This document shows, piece after piece, positions 26,699 to 36,042 of a DNA stretch of 64,000 nucleotides (the stretch's first letter is position 1; every line of letters begins with the position of its first letter). This DNA is from Pseudomonas orientalis. GTDB taxonomy: Bacteria > Pseudomonadota > Gammaproteobacteria > Pseudomonadales > Pseudomonadaceae. A model generated the notes under the pieces. That model did no database searches. It was not told where the DNA came from and saw only the letters and a program-made list of their open reading frames with translations. Where the stretch lies: the NCBI RefSeq assembly GCF_002934065.1, contig NZ_CP018049.1, positions 1,238,501 to 1,302,500 on the forward strand, in the 5' to 3' direction. Position numbers and translations under genes: made by a program.

Positions 26699-27090
26699 TT
26701 AGTTCAGAGCCTCGAAGTGTTTCTTTGCAAAGGGCTTATCAATATTGCCGCGCCAAATCTCAACGTCCGCGAAGGTGGCTCCGGTGTTCACTTCAGCCTT
26801 TTGCCAGGTCATTCCCAGCGAGCGCTGTGCACGTGTTTTCAAATGCGCTTTGACGAAACTGTCGAACGCCGAGTCCTGCGCCACATAGTGGAAATGAGCG
26901 ACCCAGATGGGGGGGTGGACGCGGACGCGGGCATCTGTTGCTCTAGGGCGACTGGCCTGCTCGGACCCGCGCCCGATGCTCCCCGTCCCCGTCCGCTGCC
27001 ACCACCATATCCGGTGAGACGGCCGTCATGCAGCGCCGAGTAAGTATTCCACTGCTGCGTTTCATCAAGAGCAATGACCGGCGAGTAAGC
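26699..27090 (-). pseudogene. Decayed C-terminal remnant of a giant toxin-like gene
   Basis: Two fragments match the intact 28230-33800 gene. WNTYSALHDGRLTGYGGGSG corresponds to its WDTYGALHGGRNTVYGGGSR. AFDSFVKAHLK...LGMTWQ...FADVEIWRGNIDKPF corresponds to its last 60 residues. The roughly 500 residues that separate these blocks in the intact copy are missing. The fragments lie in different frames, joined at a run of seven C (minus strand; 26909-26915); one base fewer would fuse them. The left boundary near 27090 is approximate. This is a remnant with an internal deletion and a frameshift, from a second copy of the same gene type. Confidence 0.7.
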
Positions 27091-27233
27091 TTTTCCCTTG
27101 GCGGAGGACTGTGGCAACGTGCTTGCGCGCTCGACGAAGCACTCCCATATCCGCGCCTCATGATAGCCAAATGTGGGATGGCGCAAGTCGAATCGTCGCA
27201 CCGCCCTCCCACATTGAGTCGACATGCTGTAGC

Positions 27234-28151
27234 TCAACGCACTGCGCTGACGCCATCCAGGGTGGAAAACGAGGTGTCTTTGGCCGTCAGCAAAAAGTCG
27301 CGCATGTAAGGCGCATCGAGCATGTCGGCACGAATGCCCGCATACAACGTAGCGAACAAACCCTTCTCACCCAAACGCTTGGCCTTCACATATCCGCGTG
27401 AGCTGTATTCATGCAGCGCCCAGTGGGGCATGCCGCACACCCCACGGCCGCTGGCCACCAGTTGCATCATCATCACGGTCAGCTCCGAGGTCCGCACCTG
27501 GGCGGGTTCGACGTCGGCCGGTTCAAGGAAGCGGGTGAAGATGTCCAGGCGGTCACGTTCCACCGGGTAGGTGATCAGGGTTTCTGTCAGCAGGTCTTCC
27601 GGCACGATGTAAGACTTGTTCGCTAGCGCGTGCTGGTTGGCCACCGCCAGCATGGCTTCGTAGGTGAACAGCGGCACGTAGGTGATGCCTGGCAGTTCCA
27701 TCGGGTCGGAGGTCACCACCAGGTCGAGGTCGCCACGGGCCAGGGCCGGCAGCGGCGCGAAGGCAAAGCCCGAGGCCAGGTCCAATTCGACTTCCGGCCA
27801 GACATCACGGAACTGGTCGATGGTCGGCATCAGCCACTGGAAACAACTGTGGCATTCGATCGCCATGTGCAAGCGCCCAGCGGTACCGCCAGCCAGCCGC
27901 GCAATATCGCGCTCGGCACCGCGCAGCAGTGGCAGAGTGGCGTCGGCCAGTTGCAGCAGGCGCAGGCCAGCGCTGGTGAAGCGCACCGGTTTGGTCTTGC
28001 GCACGAACAGCGGCATGCCCAGGCGCTCTTCCAGTTCTTTGAACTGATGGGAGAGGGCGGACTGGGTCAAGTGCAGGCGTTCGGCGGCTTCCACCAGGCT
28101 GTCGGCCTCGCGCAGCGCGTGCAGCGTTTTTAGATGACGAATTTCCAGCAC
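27234..28151 (-). CDS. metR: LysR-type regulator MetR
   Basis: This ~305-residue protein has an N-terminal winged helix with EAAERLHLTQSALSHQFKEL and MetR-like HLKTLHALREADSL at the start. The effector domain includes IECHSCFQWLMPTIDQFRDV, typical of MetR, which activates methionine biosynthesis (metE and others) with homocysteine as co-effector. The GTG at 28151 is favoured because GGAGG lies 5 bases before it; an ATG at 28163 would place that sequence inside the gene. It sits between a decayed and an intact toxin-like gene on the same strand. metE is not in the window. Confidence 0.87.
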   Translation of the reverse strand: MLEIRHLKTLHALREADSLVEAAERLHLTQSALSHQFKELEERLGMPLFVRKTKPVRFTSAGLRLLQLADATLPLLRGAERDIARLAGGTAGRLHMAIECHSCFQWLMPTIDQFRDVWPEVELDLASGFAFAPLPALARGDLDLVVTSDPMELPGITYVPLFTYEAMLAVANQHALANKSYIVPEDLLTETLITYPVERDRLDIFTRFLEPADVEPAQVRTSELTVMMMQLVASGRGVCGMPHWALHEYSSRGYVKAKRLGEKGLFATLYAGIRADMLDAPYMRDFLLTAKDTSFSTLDGVSAVR

Positions 28152-28174
28152 GGCGGCCTCCATGAATAAAATTT

Positions 28175-28200
28175 GCGCTCAATAATAATTCATTGAGCGC
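28175..28200. promoter_or_regulatory. Inverted repeat between toxin-like gene and metR
   Basis: GCGCTCAAT and ATTGAGCGC, 9-bp perfect arms around an AT-rich 8-bp spacer, lie 24-49 bp upstream of the metR GTG. It could be an operator for metR autoregulation, or a weak terminator for the 28230-33800 gene since AAATTTTATT follows on the minus strand. Confidence 0.45.
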
Positions 28201-28229
28201 TCTTCATGTTGGCCGCCTGCCTGTCGGGG

Positions 28230-31200
28230 TTATTTCAGCGCCTGGAAGTGCATTCTGGCGAAGGGCTTTTCGATAGACCCACGCCAGATTTTAGTGTCTG
28301 CAAATGCCAGTCCCTCTGCTGCGGCTTGCCATTTCATGCCCAGGTAGCGTTGTTCAAAGCGCTTTAAATGCGCCTTGGGGAAACTGTCGAACGAGGACTG
28401 CGGCGCGTCATAGTGAAAGTGTGCGTACCAGATCGGTTGGTCAGCCTTAGCCTGCCGGTTCGAGTCGTAGATCTCGTATTCCTGCAGGTAGTCGTCTTTG
28501 CCGTCAGGGCGTTTGTCCCTGAGCTTTTTACGCGCGCCGATTTTTCGAATCACCACTCGGCCTTTACCGACCAGATAGTCCAGGTAGCCTTCAGTCGGCG
28601 TTGGGCTTTCCAGGCTGCGTTGGATCCGTAAGGCTTCGCCTGCCTGTTCAAGCGCAGTTGCACGAGTGCGCAATTGATCAACAATCGGGTTGCCCGCGTC
28701 CAGGCTTTGCACGTTATTGGCGCGAATCCTGAGTTGTCTGGCTTCGGTGACCAGCCTGTGTTCGAGGTTGATCGGCTCCATGGTTTTGTACCCTTGCACC
28801 TGCTTTTCAAAAGCATCCACTCCGTCCAGGCGGGTACGGGCATCCGCAAGCGTGGCGCGGCGGTCGGTGGGCAGCGCAGGCGGGGCGGCGGCAGGTTGGC
28901 TCTGGGTCGGGTTCAAACGGTAGGTGTTGCTGTCGCCAACTCTATCCCATACCTCAGTGGGGTTGCCGTCGGCGTCGCTGATGATGAATTGTCGCGGTGA
29001 TTGTTGCCCGGCGGGTTTTTCGGTGCCTATCAGTAGTTGCCCGTCCTCGGTTTCAAAGGCGGTCCGAGTAGCGTTTGGATTGGGCTCGGAAGCGGGTCTC
29101 TTGATGGCCCGGTCGGCTTTTCGAACCAAGCGGTCAAGGTCCTTTTGCATGAGTTGGAGGAAGTTCGGATCGAAATGATCTGGTGACTTCTCGTTCCAGG
29201 CACTCAGATCACGGGAAAACTCTTCATAGACCTTGATGCAGTTCTGCAATATTCGATTGCGTTCAACCCGGCTGATATTGGCTTCGGACAGGGTCATGTG
29301 TGCGGTTAGAGCGCGGCTGACGTTGTGCCTGGCCTGATTCACCGCGATTTCCTGGTAGATCCAGTCAATGCTCACGGTTGGCTGTCGGCGGGTGATTGGG
29401 TGCAACAGTTGGCCGCTGCGCATGCTGGTAATGCGCAGGTCGGTAAATTTTTGTTTCCAATGAGCCAGGTTGGCCGCGACCTCAGTGCGTGGCGGTCTGG
29501 CGGTAATGCGTTTGCTCCAGGTGCCCATGTCCTTCATCGAGCGCTCTATCACGTTAAGATCATCAAGAATGGCCAGGCGGCATTGCCTCACTTCACTGAG
29601 CAGTGTTTGAGTTGTGGGGGAGGCTGGAGACAGGCTATCCAGTTGCTGGGTGATCGCCATGGATCGGTCAAGTGACGCCACGGACCGGTTGCTGGCATGG
29701 TGAATCAGGTGATTGAGTCGGTCCGACACAATGTGGGCTGTTTTACTCATTTCTGCAGCATAGTTGAAGTCGGGTAGGCGGACTTGCTGTTGCTGGGCCA
29801 GTTCGAGCGACGTATACATCTTCTTGGCGCTTTCGATGTCCCTGGCCAGGTCGACATCCAGGGCTTTGCTGTCTGTTGTTCTTTGAGTGGACGTGGTTGA
29901 GGGGGTTGGATAGTCGCTTGCGTGTTTTCTTAACTTTGCGGTGCTGGCATCGACTTGGGTCTTAAGGTTGTTGTATTGGGTTGTCACATCGTTACCGAGC
30001 GTAGCGCGCCGCGTATTGACCTCCAGCGCGGGTGCCGGGAGTTGCCGATTGACCGCTGGTGGAACGCTGCCCGGCTGGGCTTGCCCATGCCCTCTGCGCC
30101 GGCTGCCACCGCCATAAACGGTGTTGCGACCACCATGCAGCGCACCGTAGGTGTCCCATTGCAGGGCATGGTCCAGTTCAACGATCAGGCTGTCATACCT
30201 GTTTCTGGTAATCAGGCGCATTTCTCCGGTGCCAGCGTCGTACCTGACTCTGTAATAACGCCCTTCACTGAGTATGAAGTAATCGCCGGACACGTTATGG
30301 CGCAAGGTGTGGCGATAGGGCCCGGTCAGCACCGGTTGCAGGCTGCCGCTTGCAAGGGGGGCGGGGTGTTCGAAGCCTGCGAAGCGCTGCCGGGTGGTGG
30401 TGCCTTGGCGCTGCTTCAACGTTCGCCATAAGCTTGGCTTCGGCACTTGTTTGGCTTGGCGCGCTGCGGTCAGTTGGCGGGCGGTGCTGGCGCGTGTGCT
30501 GGGCACGGCGGCCATGGCCAGGGCATCCATGGCCGCATACACCAGGCTTTCGAACACTGAGGCCAGCAGGTCGATGCCGTCGCCTATGTCACCGCGCCGA
30601 AACGCAGCCACCGCCTGATACAGGTTGGTGACAGCGTCTGCCAGGGACACGGCGGTGCCAATCATCGGGATAATACTCAGGGCGATTTTGATGCCGTTGA
30701 ACAACTTGGCGCTTTGAAGATGGTACTTTTCATTGGCCAGATCGTCGTTGGAGCGTGAGTCATTACGATGGGCTTCGAGCAAGCGGCCCATATGGGCATT
30801 CAACTGATGGACAGCCAGCGAAGTGGTGGCCGGCCAAGCAAAGCCTGTCTGGATCATCTCGTTCTGGTTTTTGTCGATGGCCTGGCCAATGCGGCTGATG
30901 TGTGCTCGTACGTCCCCCTTGATTGCGCGGCCCGCGACATAGTTCAACAGGCTGTCGAGCCGGCACAGTTCAAACAGAGCAAGGCGCGCCTTTTCAAGGC
31001 TCGCATAACCGCGTAGGTAGCGTTGGTCGGGGGCGTCGGGTAGGTAGAGCACGATGCTCCCGGTGTTCTGTTCCTCGATGAACGTGATACCCGAGAGTGT
31101 GATCGGGCTCTGATGGTTTGTGTCTTTGCCGCCTATGCTCAGGTGGGCCGGCAACAGGCGGATACGCTTGCCATCGACTTCCCAGGCGCTCTGGGTATCG

Positions 31201-33800
31201 GCGTCGATCGCGATATTGAGAGTACTCAGTTCGTCGTTGTTGATATGGTTCTGCATGACTGCCAGCAGGCCCTGGGCCTTGAGCATCAGACGCAGGGGCT
31301 CGACCAGGCATTCGCGGCGGTACTGTTTATGGAATGTGGACTCCTCTGGTGCGCCATTGAAGGCCCTGGTAATCAGCGTTTCATAGCGTTGCGCCAGATT
31401 AAGGTCCTTGACCATGGCCGCCAGATAGTGGCTGGTGATGCCCGCCTTCAGAGTGTTGCCTTCGAGGGGATCATCGGCCGTCACTTCGACGCTCACGAAC
31501 CCCAGGCGCAGACTAATATCAGAGCCGATGTTGAGTAAGGCCACGGTCTCCAGGGACATCTTGCTGCGTTCAGCGCTGGGGATATCGATCATTTTGATTG
31601 GCGAGCCTGGCCCGGCACCGGCGACGATGTCGCGCTTTTGCGCCACCGAGTCGGGCAGCTCCAGCTCTAGGGTAAAGGCTTTTTTAATGCCGAAATCCTT
31701 GCGCAAGCGTGCATCCAGCTGTTGGCTGACAAACACGTCACGTGCTGGCAGCGAGCGTTCAAACAAGGCCTGTGAGCGGGTCAGCGCGGGGATATGGGCG
31801 CTCAGCAGCATCTTTAGGGCTTCGTGTTTTTCTGTGGGCTGTATGCGCATCCACGGTTGCATGTCGTTGGCCAACACTTGGGTATTGTATTGCTCGATGA
31901 GTTGCAGGTACGCGGCCTCGCGTGCCGCGTTATCCGGGATCAGCAAGCCCGGCAGCGTTTGTGCGCGCAGTTTTTCCAACTCATCGGCTAGCGTTGCGGC
32001 GTCTCCCGGGGCGGACCAGATTTGGCGCAGGCTCGCGGCTTGTTCTTCGACGGCGACTTGTTGGCTGCTCAAGCTGTACTCGAAGGGATCTTGGTCCAAT
32101 GGCTTGAACCGCAGGGCCAATACCTCATCTTGGGGATGGATGGCGAACAAGGCGTCTTCCAGCGCCTGTCGGGAGGCGAAGCGTTGCAAGCCGCCGTCGT
32201 TACCGGGCCAGTAGACGAAATGTGTGCCGCTGCCGGTGGTTGGGGTTTGCGGGTCTTGGGGGGGGAGCAAAACCAGCGGCCCGTTGAGTTCGGTGTGTGT
32301 CGGTTGGAGATCGCCGGGCCGCTTGACCGACAATATCAACGCCATGACGTCCGGCTTAGGCGTGTCGAGAGCGCTGGTGACCTGTAGCAGTTCGGCTTCG
32401 GTGATCTGGTCCAGGGTTCGCTGGATGTTCGCTTCGATCCGCAGCCCCAGCAGGCGCGCCTGGTAGAGCGCGGAGTAGTGGGTATTGAGTGTGGCGAAAT
32501 CCAAGTGGCTACGGTTCAGCATGGCGCGTGCCGCCTCTTCAGCGGCGCGTTGCTGCACTTTCAGGTTGTCCAGTTGCTGTTTGAACGATTGCCAGGCCGG
32601 GCTCGTCGGGGTGTTGCTGCCGAGCAGTTTTTCCAGGGCAAGGCGGTGCTGTCGTATCAGGACCTTGCGTTGGCTGGCGTGCATGCCGTTATGCAGCAGG
32701 CCGAACTGTGGCAGGTCGCTGTCGACTTGTGCATCGACGGTCGTCCCCGGTTGTTCGGGCGCTTGCGCAAAGAGTGCCTGGGTCCGGCGCTGAACATCGC
32801 GTTGGTCAATATGCTGGCCGGCCTGGTAGGCATCGTGGATCTTGACGTGGGCCAACGGCTTGATCGCGTCCTCGTATTGCTGGTTGGCCAACTGCTTGAG
32901 CCAAAGATTGAGGCCGGCTTCCAGCGGGTTGTTGTTGATCTCGTACTCGATGATGGCCAGGGGATCGATGTCGCTGGCTGCGAACAATGTGGTTTGTCGG
33001 TCAAGCAACCAACGTTCCAGGTCCAGGCGCCGGCTAAAGGAATGCCAGGCAGGCGCTTGTGTCGGCAGGTACACCAGTTGGCTGACCGGTTGTTCTGTAT
33101 CCAGGGTCAGGACCCAGGCGCCGGGCAGCGCGATGGTATTGGCCCCGGTGCGCTTGAGCAACAGCTGCTCGGCGCAGAATTTTGGCGCGTCGGCCGTGGG
33201 CGCTACCGGGTTGATCAGTGAGAACAACGGTGTGAGCACTTCGGGATGGACCTTGTTTTCGGCCAGCAAGTGTTCTCCGCTGGCTTCGAAGTGGATCCGG
33301 TAGAGTTCGATCGCCCGGTTGAGGCAGGTCAGAGGCGTATTGGGGCCCCGCTCCGTGCGCCAATAGCGCAACCAGTTGTCCTCTATCGCTTGTTCCAGAT
33401 CCAGGGTTTTAAGCTCATTGAGCAGTTGGGCAACGGTGTGCTGCGCCAAGGTGTGTTGCGCTGGCAGGTAAAGCAGGTTGCATTCCGGTATTTGCGCGGT
33501 GTCCAGGCTGGGGTGTTGTTGCAGGTAGAGGCAGGCATCGGTCAGGCTGATCAGGCTACGGCCACGTTGTTCGGTGGCAGAGAACTGCAGCATCACGCGC
33601 TCGCCGTCCAGTTGCAGATCGGTTTGGAGCAGGCGGTTGATCGAACTGCGAACCGTGGGAATGCCGGCCATCAGCGTGAGCATATCGCGGCGGCAGTCTT
33701 GCCAGCGTTGTGTGGCGTCGACTAACAGGTCTTCGTCAATGCTCGTTAGCGGCAGTGGAGACCAGGCGCCGAAAACGGTGGGGCTTGTTGGGTGGGTCAT
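28230..33800 (-). CDS. Giant toxin-like (DUF6543-type) protein with GGGS hinge
   Basis: This 1856-residue protein has no signal peptide. Residues 1-1030 form the family's large helical N-terminal region. A hydrophobic segment (about 1030-1090, IALSIIPMIGTAVSLADAV) may serve in membrane insertion. A beta-rich block with HNVSGDYFILSEGRYYRVRY leads to the hinge VYGGGSRRRG (~1230). A long alpha-helical region (1260-1650) follows, then a basic C-terminal domain with VVIRKIGARKKLRDKRPDG and WRGSIEKPFARMHF. The start at 33800 has AAGGA 9-10 bases upstream and is preferred to an in-frame ATG at 33956. The class is annotated as dermonecrotic toxin-like; its target is unknown. A decayed copy of its C-terminus lies beyond metR. 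Confidence 0.75.
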   Translation of the reverse strand: MTHPTSPTVFGAWSPLPLTSIDEDLLVDATQRWQDCRRDMLTLMAGIPTVRSSINRLLQTDLQLDGERVMLQFSATEQRGRSLISLTDACLYLQQHPSLDTAQIPECNLLYLPAQHTLAQHTVAQLLNELKTLDLEQAIEDNWLRYWRTERGPNTPLTCLNRAIELYRIHFEASGEHLLAENKVHPEVLTPLFSLINPVAPTADAPKFCAEQLLLKRTGANTIALPGAWVLTLDTEQPVSQLVYLPTQAPAWHSFSRRLDLERWLLDRQTTLFAASDIDPLAIIEYEINNNPLEAGLNLWLKQLANQQYEDAIKPLAHVKIHDAYQAGQHIDQRDVQRRTQALFAQAPEQPGTTVDAQVDSDLPQFGLLHNGMHASQRKVLIRQHRLALEKLLGSNTPTSPAWQSFKQQLDNLKVQQRAAEEAARAMLNRSHLDFATLNTHYSALYQARLLGLRIEANIQRTLDQITEAELLQVTSALDTPKPDVMALILSVKRPGDLQPTHTELNGPLVLLPPQDPQTPTTGSGTHFVYWPGNDGGLQRFASRQALEDALFAIHPQDEVLALRFKPLDQDPFEYSLSSQQVAVEEQAASLRQIWSAPGDAATLADELEKLRAQTLPGLLIPDNAAREAAYLQLIEQYNTQVLANDMQPWMRIQPTEKHEALKMLLSAHIPALTRSQALFERSLPARDVFVSQQLDARLRKDFGIKKAFTLELELPDSVAQKRDIVAGAGPGSPIKMIDIPSAERSKMSLETVALLNIGSDISLRLGFVSVEVTADDPLEGNTLKAGITSHYLAAMVKDLNLAQRYETLITRAFNGAPEESTFHKQYRRECLVEPLRLMLKAQGLLAVMQNHINNDELSTLNIAIDADTQSAWEVDGKRIRLLPAHLSIGGKDTNHQSPITLSGITFIEEQNTGSIVLYLPDAPDQRYLRGYASLEKARLALFELCRLDSLLNYVAGRAIKGDVRAHISRIGQAIDKNQNEMIQTGFAWPATTSLAVHQLNAHMGRLLEAHRNDSRSNDDLANEKYHLQSAKLFNGIKIALSIIPMIGTAVSLADAVTNLYQAVAAFRRGDIGDGIDLLASVFESLVYAAMDALAMAAVPSTRASTARQLTAARQAKQVPKPSLWRTLKQRQGTTTRQRFAGFEHPAPLASGSLQPVLTGPYRHTLRHNVSGDYFILSEGRYYRVRYDAGTGEMRLITRNRYDSLIVELDHALQWDTYGALHGGRNTVYGGGSRRRGHGQAQPGSVPPAVNRQLPAPALEVNTRRATLGNDVTTQYNNLKTQVDASTAKLRKHASDYPTPSTTSTQRTTDSKALDVDLARDIESAKKMYTSLELAQQQQVRLPDFNYAAEMSKTAHIVSDRLNHLIHHASNRSVASLDRSMAITQQLDSLSPASPTTQTLLSEVRQCRLAILDDLNVIERSMKDMGTWSKRITARPPRTEVAANLAHWKQKFTDLRITSMRSGQLLHPITRRQPTVSIDWIYQEIAVNQARHNVSRALTAHMTLSEANISRVERNRILQNCIKVYEEFSRDLSAWNEKSPDHFDPNFLQLMQKDLDRLVRKADRAIKRPASEPNPNATRTAFETEDGQLLIGTEKPAGQQSPRQFIISDADGNPTEVWDRVGDSNTYRLNPTQSQPAAAPPALPTDRRATLADARTRLDGVDAFEKQVQGYKTMEPINLEHRLVTEARQLRIRANNVQSLDAGNPIVDQLRTRATALEQAGEALRIQRSLESPTPTEGYLDYLVGKGRVVIRKIGARKKLRDKRPDGKDDYLQEYEIYDSNRQAKADQPIWYAHFHYDAPQSSFDSFPKAHLKRFEQRYLGMKWQAAAEGLAFADTKIWRGSIEKPFARMHFQALK

Positions 33801-34097
33801 GGTTTCAATCCTTGAAGTAGAGCATGCGCAGTGACTGGCGAATGCGCATGGCACGACCTGTGGTGATCGGTTCCTGGGCCTTGCTGCGTAGTTGCGCCTG
33901 GAGGGCCATGGGATCGTGCTCGCGTAAATAAAGGGAGCCTCATTAACGGCGAGCAAGCGGAATGTCGTGGCCTACATAGTTAGAGACCGATGACCGTTCA
34001 GCGTCATTCATCAAATTGTCATGCAAGCGTGGCAGCGCGCTTGAACAAACTTCATCAGACTGGCGCTCTACTGGGGTTCTGCGTTTCGGTGTTTTCC
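33801..34097. other. Intergenic region between divergent toxin-like and hydrolase genes
   Basis: Nearly 300 bp without a supported gene; it must hold promoters for both directions. TGGCACGACCTGTGGT near 33850 looks like a sigma54 -24 element but lacks the -12 GC. No other signal was found. Confidence 0.4.
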
Positions 34098-35117
34098 ATG
34101 CGTGTGTTGCTTTTTCTGGCCGCTCTGTTGCTCGGCCTGCCGTCTTTTGCGGCTTCTCGATGTGATGTCAACGTTGCAACTCAAACGGTCGATCTGGCTC
34201 AGGTAAGCATCGCCTACCAGAGTATCGGGCGGGCGTCCGACCCTGCCTTGTTGCTGGTAATGGGCCTGGGTGGGCAGTTGATTCATTGGCCGGATGAAGT
34301 GGTTGTGGCCCTGTGCGAGCAAGGTTTTCGGGTGATCCGCTATGACAATCGCGATGTGGGCCTGTCAACGTGGCGCCATACCCCGGCCAGTGCCAACCTG
34401 ACCTTCGAAGTGCTGCGCTACAAGCTCGGTCTGCCGGTGGCGGCGCCCTATACGCTGACCGACATGGCCGACGACGCCCTGGGCTTGATGGATGCGTTGC
34501 AGGTGCGGCAATTCCATGTGCTCGGCGCGAGCATGGGCGGCATGATCGCCCAGCACCTGGCGGCCATGGCGCCGCAACGGGTGGAGAGCCTGACGCTGAT
34601 CATGACCAGTTCCGGTGCCCAAGGCCTGCCCGCCCCGAATGCGGCGCTGGTGCAGTTGCTCTCGCGGCGCAGCGCGCCCAATCGCGAGGTGGCTCTGGAA
34701 CAGCAAGCCGATTTGCTCGCAGCGCTGGGCAGCCCGAATGTGAAGGATGATCGCCAGGCCTTGCTGCATCAGGCGGCGCTGTCCTACGACCGTGCTTTCA
34801 ATCCGGAAGGCGTGAAGCGTCAGATCATGGCGATCCTGGCCGAGCCGAGCCGGGTGCCTTTGCTCAACCAACTGAGGGTGCCGACCCTGGTGGTCCACGG
34901 CACTGCCGACCCGTTGCTGCCGGTGATGCATGGCGTGCATCTGGCCGCGCATATCCAGGGCAGCCAGTTGAAATTGATCCCGGGCCTGGCCCACCGTTTC
35001 CAGGAGGCGTTCAAGGCGCCGCTGCTGGCGGCGGTGTTGCCGTACTTGCAGGCTCATCGCGAAGATACCGCGCACTGGGCGCAGATCGACTTGGGCGTGC
35101 CTTCGAAGGTGCTGTAA
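34098..35117 (+). CDS. Exported alpha/beta hydrolase
   Basis: This 339-residue protein has a signal peptide ([20 protein letters not shown], cleavage near residue 19). The alpha/beta-hydrolase fold shows oxyanion loop [14 protein letters not shown], nucleophile elbow GASMGGM, acid in [12 protein letters not shown] and catalytic His in [11 protein letters not shown] 34098 is chosen because it gives a complete signal peptide; in-frame openings back to 33990 would bury it. It resembles esterases and haloperoxidase-like hydrolases; the substrate is unknown. The DsbA-like gene follows 56 bp later on the same strand. Confidence 0.82.
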   Translation: MRVLLFLAALLLGLPSFAASRCDVNVATQTVDLAQVSIAYQSIGRASDPALLLVMGLGGQLIHWPDEVVVALCEQGFRVIRYDNRDVGLSTWRHTPASANLTFEVLRYKLGLPVAAPYTLTDMADDALGLMDALQVRQFHVLGASMGGMIAQHLAAMAPQRVESLTLIMTSSGAQGLPAPNAALVQLLSRRSAPNREVALEQQADLLAALGSPNVKDDRQALLHQAALSYDRAFNPEGVKRQIMAILAEPSRVPLLNQLRVPTLVVHGTADPLLPVMHGVHLAAHIQGSQLKLIPGLAHRFQEAFKAPLLAAVLPYLQAHREDTAHWAQIDLGVPSKVL

Positions 35118-35173
35118 AAGGGGTGTATCGTGTGTCTTTTTGCGGCGTATTAATGCCAGCGAGGTTGCCCACC

Positions 35174-35827
35174 ATGACTACTCCCCTGAAAATCGATTTC
35201 GTCAGCGACGTTTCCTGCCCCTGGTGCATCATCGGCCTGCGCGGCCTGACCGAAGCCCTCGATCAACTGGGTGCCGAGGTACAGGCCGAGATTCACTTCC
35301 AGCCGTTCGAGCTGAACCCGAAGATGCCTGCCGAAGGGCAGAACATAGTCGAGCACATCACCGAAAAATACGGCTCCAGCGCCGAAGAGTCCCAGGCCAA
35401 CCGCGCGCGCATCCGCGACATGGGCGCCGCGTTGGGCTTTGCCTTCCGCACCGACGGCCAGAGCCGCATCTACAACACCTTCGACGCGCACCGCCTGTTG
35501 CATTGGGCCGCGATGGAGGGCTTGCAGTACAACCTCAAGGAAGCGTTGTTCAAGGCGTACTTCACCGACGGCCAGGACCCTTCCGACCACGCGACCCTGG
35601 CGAGCATTGCTGAAAGTGTTGGCCTGGACGCCAGGCGCGCCGCCGATATTCTCGCCTCTGACGACTATGCCGCCGAGGTGCGTGAGCAGGAGAAATTGTG
35701 GATCACCCGCGGCGTGACGTCGGTGCCGACCATCGTGTTCAACGACCAGTACGCGGTCAGCGGTGGCCAGCCGGCCGACGCCTTCGTTGGCGCGATTCGC
35801 CAGATCATCACTGAGTCCAAAAACTAA
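35174..35827 (+). CDS. DsbA-family thiol oxidoreductase, FrnE-like
   Basis: This 217-residue cytoplasmic protein has a thioredoxin-fold active site [10 protein letters not shown] near the N-terminus, the 2-hydroxychromene isomerase/FrnE type. The cis-Pro region is [20 protein letters not shown]. FrnE-like proteins are disulfide oxidoreductases linked to oxidative stress or polyketide tailoring. The start at 35174 has GAGG 9 bases upstream; an in-frame start at 35123 would add a poor N-terminus. A REP doublet follows. Confidence 0.88.
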   Translation: MTTPLKIDFVSDVSCPWCIIGLRGLTEALDQLGAEVQAEIHFQPFELNPKMPAEGQNIVEHITEKYGSSAEESQANRARIRDMGAALGFAFRTDGQSRIYNTFDAHRLLHWAAMEGLQYNLKEALFKAYFTDGQDPSDHATLASIAESVGLDARRAADILASDDYAAEVREQEKLWITRGVTSVPTIVFNDQYAVSGGQPADAFVGAIRQIITESKN

Positions 35828-35845
35828 AGCCAGACACCGATCAAC

Positions 35846-35936
35846 ATGTGGGAGGGGGCTTGCCCCCGATGACGGTGTGTCAGTCACCGATCAGTTGGCT
35901 GACACACTGCTATCGGGGCAAGCCCCTTCCCACATT
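35846..35936. repeat. REP doublet, GGGGGCTTGCCCCC family
   Basis: Two inverted REPs (35848-35870 and 35912-35934) with core GTGGGAGGGGGCTTGCC surround a short spacer, forming a BIME-type hairpin after the DsbA-like gene. The right arm carries small changes (CTTCCC). Confidence 0.85.
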
Positions 35937-36042
35937 TGGATCTGCGCTGGTCTGAATATCTCGCTGGCCCATCCCTTGCATTGTCCCTCTAAAGCCCACC
36001 CGGTCTGCGGCTGGGCGCTGCCATTAGGGGTGAAACATTACC

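Noticed and set aside
33840..33870. TGGCACG as a sigma54 promoter before the exported hydrolase
   Set aside because: The -12 GC at the required spacing is missing.
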